In this document: piece after piece, positions 62,040 through 64,000 of the stretch
Numbering within the stretch: position 1 is the first letter of the stretch
Layout: every line of letters starts with the position of its first letter
Notes under the pieces: generated by a model
Told to the model about the DNA's origin: nothing
Database searches by the model: none
Seen by the model: the letters and a program-made list of their open reading frames with translations, nothing else
Origin: Zizania palustris
Taxonomy: Eukaryota > Streptophyta > Magnoliopsida > Poales > Poaceae
Reading direction: 5' to 3'
Length of the DNA: 64,000 nt
NCBI GenBank assembly: GCA_019279435.1
Contig: JAAALK010000288.1
Span: forward strand, 51,341,742-51,405,741
Position numbers and translations under genes: made by a program

Positions 62040-63323
62040 ATCTCCCCCTTGATGAGTGCATTGTCAACACTCCTCAATTCTCAGCTCTTCAGCACCTGTG
62101 AACAAATGTGGAGACACGAAAACAAAATACAAGAGAACAAAGAAGAAGAAAAATAAGGTAAAAGTTTAACCCTAATGACCAAAAGCCAAAAAAAGCAAGA
62201 AACGATCATTATGGTTAATCAAAACGTAAAAACTCAAAATGAGTGCGGTTTCAGAATAACAAGGATGTCAATAGAGTAAGAACTCCCCCTTAAACTCTGA
62301 TCCCAAATTTTCTCCCCCTTGTTGACAAGTGAACTCAACAAGCACTCAAAAGAGACACAGACTCCCCCTGAAATGCAACTCCCCTTAAAAATATGCAGTG
62401 AATGCAATTGGGGTGCAGGTGGAGTGAAGAAAGCATGCTTCTCAGCATATGATTGACTGCAAATACAGTATCTAACAGGTATAGCAAAAGAGATACTGTC
62501 TAAGACACATGGCATGATCAGTGCAAGAGATGATATCTAATGAAAGTCATTTAGCACGTATTTTTTAGTTTTTGCAAACAAAAGCATCACCATAAGTTCC
62601 AATAAATGAGCAAGGTAAAACATGAGATGCAGAAGCTAGCTGATATCTACCAAGATAAGCATTGTCCAAAAACAAAATGCTTCAGCAAACTTGTTATCTT
62701 TTAGATGTTCAGGCTTTTTCATTTTCCTTTGTCATTTTTGCCAAGGGTTATTTGCATGTCAAACCTTATGCTAACCGACCAAGTCAAGCCTAGGCCAGAA
62801 CTGGACCATCAGAAGCTTAAGACATTGGTCTTGGCATACACTACACTGTCCTAGTTCATACCAAAGTGCTATGGTAAGCAGTCCAGAACAATATAATGCG
62901 ACAAAGCAAACCCACTTGGATCTTTTCAACTTAAGCATGAAAAGGCATGGAATTTTCATTCATTTTTGATTTTTATCATTTTTATGGTACATTTTCCATG
63001 TTAAAGCATAAAGATGTCCAAGTTGCATATCTGCATCTATGTGATGAACTAGCTACAAGGCATGTAACAAATAGCAAAAGCACTCAGCCTACACATGCTA
63101 GTTACCAGAAGCAATGGTGATCATTTTTCAAGTTGAAAGCGTAAAAGCCATGCATATGACAGATATCAGACATTTCAGGCGAACTAAAACAAAGCATGAT
63201 CATTGACAAGTAATCAAAAGCATGTACCAGCTAGAATAAGTAAAGCAGTTCAGTCATATAACAGAAGCAGACTCAAAAGTGTGATATGTGAATATGTATG
63301 ATATGAACACACACCAAAAAGAC
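62040..63323 (-). other. Copia-E 3' untranslated region with multiplied polypurine tracts
   Basis: Mirror of 10231-11521. CTCCCCCTT-type complements of polypurine tracts occur at about 62041, 62283, 62321, 62363 and 62390; the one at 62041-62050 abuts the LTR. No supported gene. Confidence 0.8.
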
Positions 63324-63998
63324 TCAAGAAAAGAGTAAAGAGCAAAGAAAACTGACGCAAAATATCCTAAAAGGATACACAACACCCAAATCCCCTCGTA
63401 AATGCTCAAAGGTAGACTGATCTAGGGGTTTGGTAAAAATGTCAGCCAACTGATGATGGGTATCAACATGAACAAGGTGAATGACACCTTTCTCATATTG
63501 ATCCCGTAAGAAGTGAAAGCGCACATCAATATGTTTGGTTTTTGAATGAAGACACGGGTTTTTCCCTACACTAATAGCACTCGTGCTGTCGCAAAACAAT
63601 GGAACCCTGGTAGGGAAGAACAACCCAAAGTCTCGTAGAGTGGAAATCATCCAAACCATCTGTGAGCAGCAGCTGGCAGCAGCTACATACTCAGCCTCTG
63701 TGGTCGAAAGAGCAACTCCAGATTGCTTTCGAGAAGACCAAGATACAAGGGAAGAACCAAAAAACTGGCAAGTACCGGAAGTCGACTTGCGATCCAACCG
63801 GCACCCACCAAAGTCGGCGTCCGAAAAGCCAGATAAATCAAGAGATGATAATGCTGAATAATAAAGACCAAGATCAGGCGCATAGGTGAGATACCTGAAA
63901 ATGCGCTTGACAGCCTGCCGGTGAGACGCGCGTGGTGAAGACTGAAAACGCGCGCAAAGTCCCACGACGAACTGTATGTCCGGTCTTGTTGTCGTCAA
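63324..63998 (-). CDS. Copia-E pol C-terminus (RNase H), open in the visible part
   Basis: 225 codons with no stop, continuing off the right edge. RNase H motifs are SDADFGG, STTEAEYVAAASCCS, LFCDSTSAI and KHIDVRFHFLRDQ, then DIFTKPLDQSTFEHLRGDLG. The catalytic acidic residues are all present. Aligned with copia-C, it keeps CAG (Gln) where copia-C has TAG (TCQFFG, RKQSGV). The C-terminus is about 14 residues longer than in copia-C because one T of the copia-C sequence is absent. Whether the whole element is intact cannot be seen. Confidence 0.88.
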   Translation of the reverse strand: MTTTRPDIQFVVGLCARFQSSPRASHRQAVKRIFRYLTYAPDLGLYYSALSSLDLSGFSDADFGGCRLDRKSTSGTCQFFGSSLVSWSSRKQSGVALSTTEAEYVAAASCCSQMVWMISTLRDFGLFFPTRVPLFCDSTSAISVGKNPCLHSKTKHIDVRFHFLRDQYEKGVIHLVHVDTHHQLADIFTKPLDQSTFEHLRGDLGVVYPFRIFCVSFLCSLLFS

Positions 63999-64000
63999 GT

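Larger units (their letters stand above)
60034..64000 (-). mobile_element. Copia-E: Sirevirus-like copia element, 3' part
   Basis: - strand element continuing past the right edge. It shows the RNase H end of pol (63324-64000), a 3' untranslated stretch with polypurine tracts (62040-63323) and the 3' LTR (60034-62039). ACTTC (60029-60033) is the presumed target copy. Same family as copia-C but far less decayed. Inserted in the RT of Tat-D. Confidence 0.9.

Overview
This 64-kb window is plant nuclear DNA, almost certainly from a large-genome grass. It is built entirely of transposable elements inserted into one another. I see no host gene, rRNA, genuine tRNA gene or CRISPR array. The grass call rests on the element set: Ty3/gypsy Tat/Grande-type elements with an antisense extra gene, Sirevirus-like copia elements with repeated polypurine tracts, a Tekay/Del-type chromovirus, and CACTA DNA transposons with TNP2 and Ulp1-like protease genes. 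The species cannot be told from the sequence alone. I use these labels: copia-B, copia-C, copia-E, Tat-1, Tat-2, Tat-3, Tat-D, Tat-F, Tekay, CACTA-A and CACTA-B.

Layout. The outermost layer seen is copia-B (pol 22573-25400, 3' LTR from 26272). CACTA-A (13623-22572, left end off-window) interrupts its gag. Copia-C (1-13622, + strand, 5' part off-window) sits in CACTA-A. Tat-1 (1445-8552, - strand) sits in the copia-C pol and is flanked by GGTGA repeats. CACTA-A also holds a solo copia LTR (15549-17140). Tat-3 (26475-41549, - strand) lies in the copia-B 3' LTR. The intact Tat-2 (26665-38232, + strand, AAGGG repeats) lies in the Tat-3 LTR. The Tekay element (LTR 41550-51519, - strand) interrupts Tat-3. 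Its LTR contains CACTA-B (about 42181-50212), which contains Tat-F (47691-48505). Tat-D (from 51646, - strand) interrupts the Tekay pol end, and copia-E (60034 to the right edge, - strand) interrupts the Tat-D pol. Up to five insertion layers are visible.

How the genes work together. Tat-2 is the only complete autonomous element. It has two 495-bp LTRs (one mismatch seen), a tRNA-type primer site, and one 1798-codon gag-pol ORF with protease, reverse transcriptase, two RNase H domains and integrase. On its opposite strand lies a five-exon gene with its own TATA box. All intron phases fit, and the exon total is divisible by three once one extra base in an A-run is discounted. The same antisense gene, with the same promoter placement and intron positions, occurs in Tat-1, Tat-3 and Tat-D. 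Tat-1 has kept this gene while losing all gag-pol. The CACTA elements carry TNP2 (B only), a DUF4216/DUF4218-type C-terminal region, a Ulp1-like cysteine protease gene with three introns, a small Cys-rich unknown ORF, palindromic promoter-like blocks and a repeated tRNA-promoter-like unit. Apart from Tat-2 and the visible part of copia-E, the coding regions are decayed.
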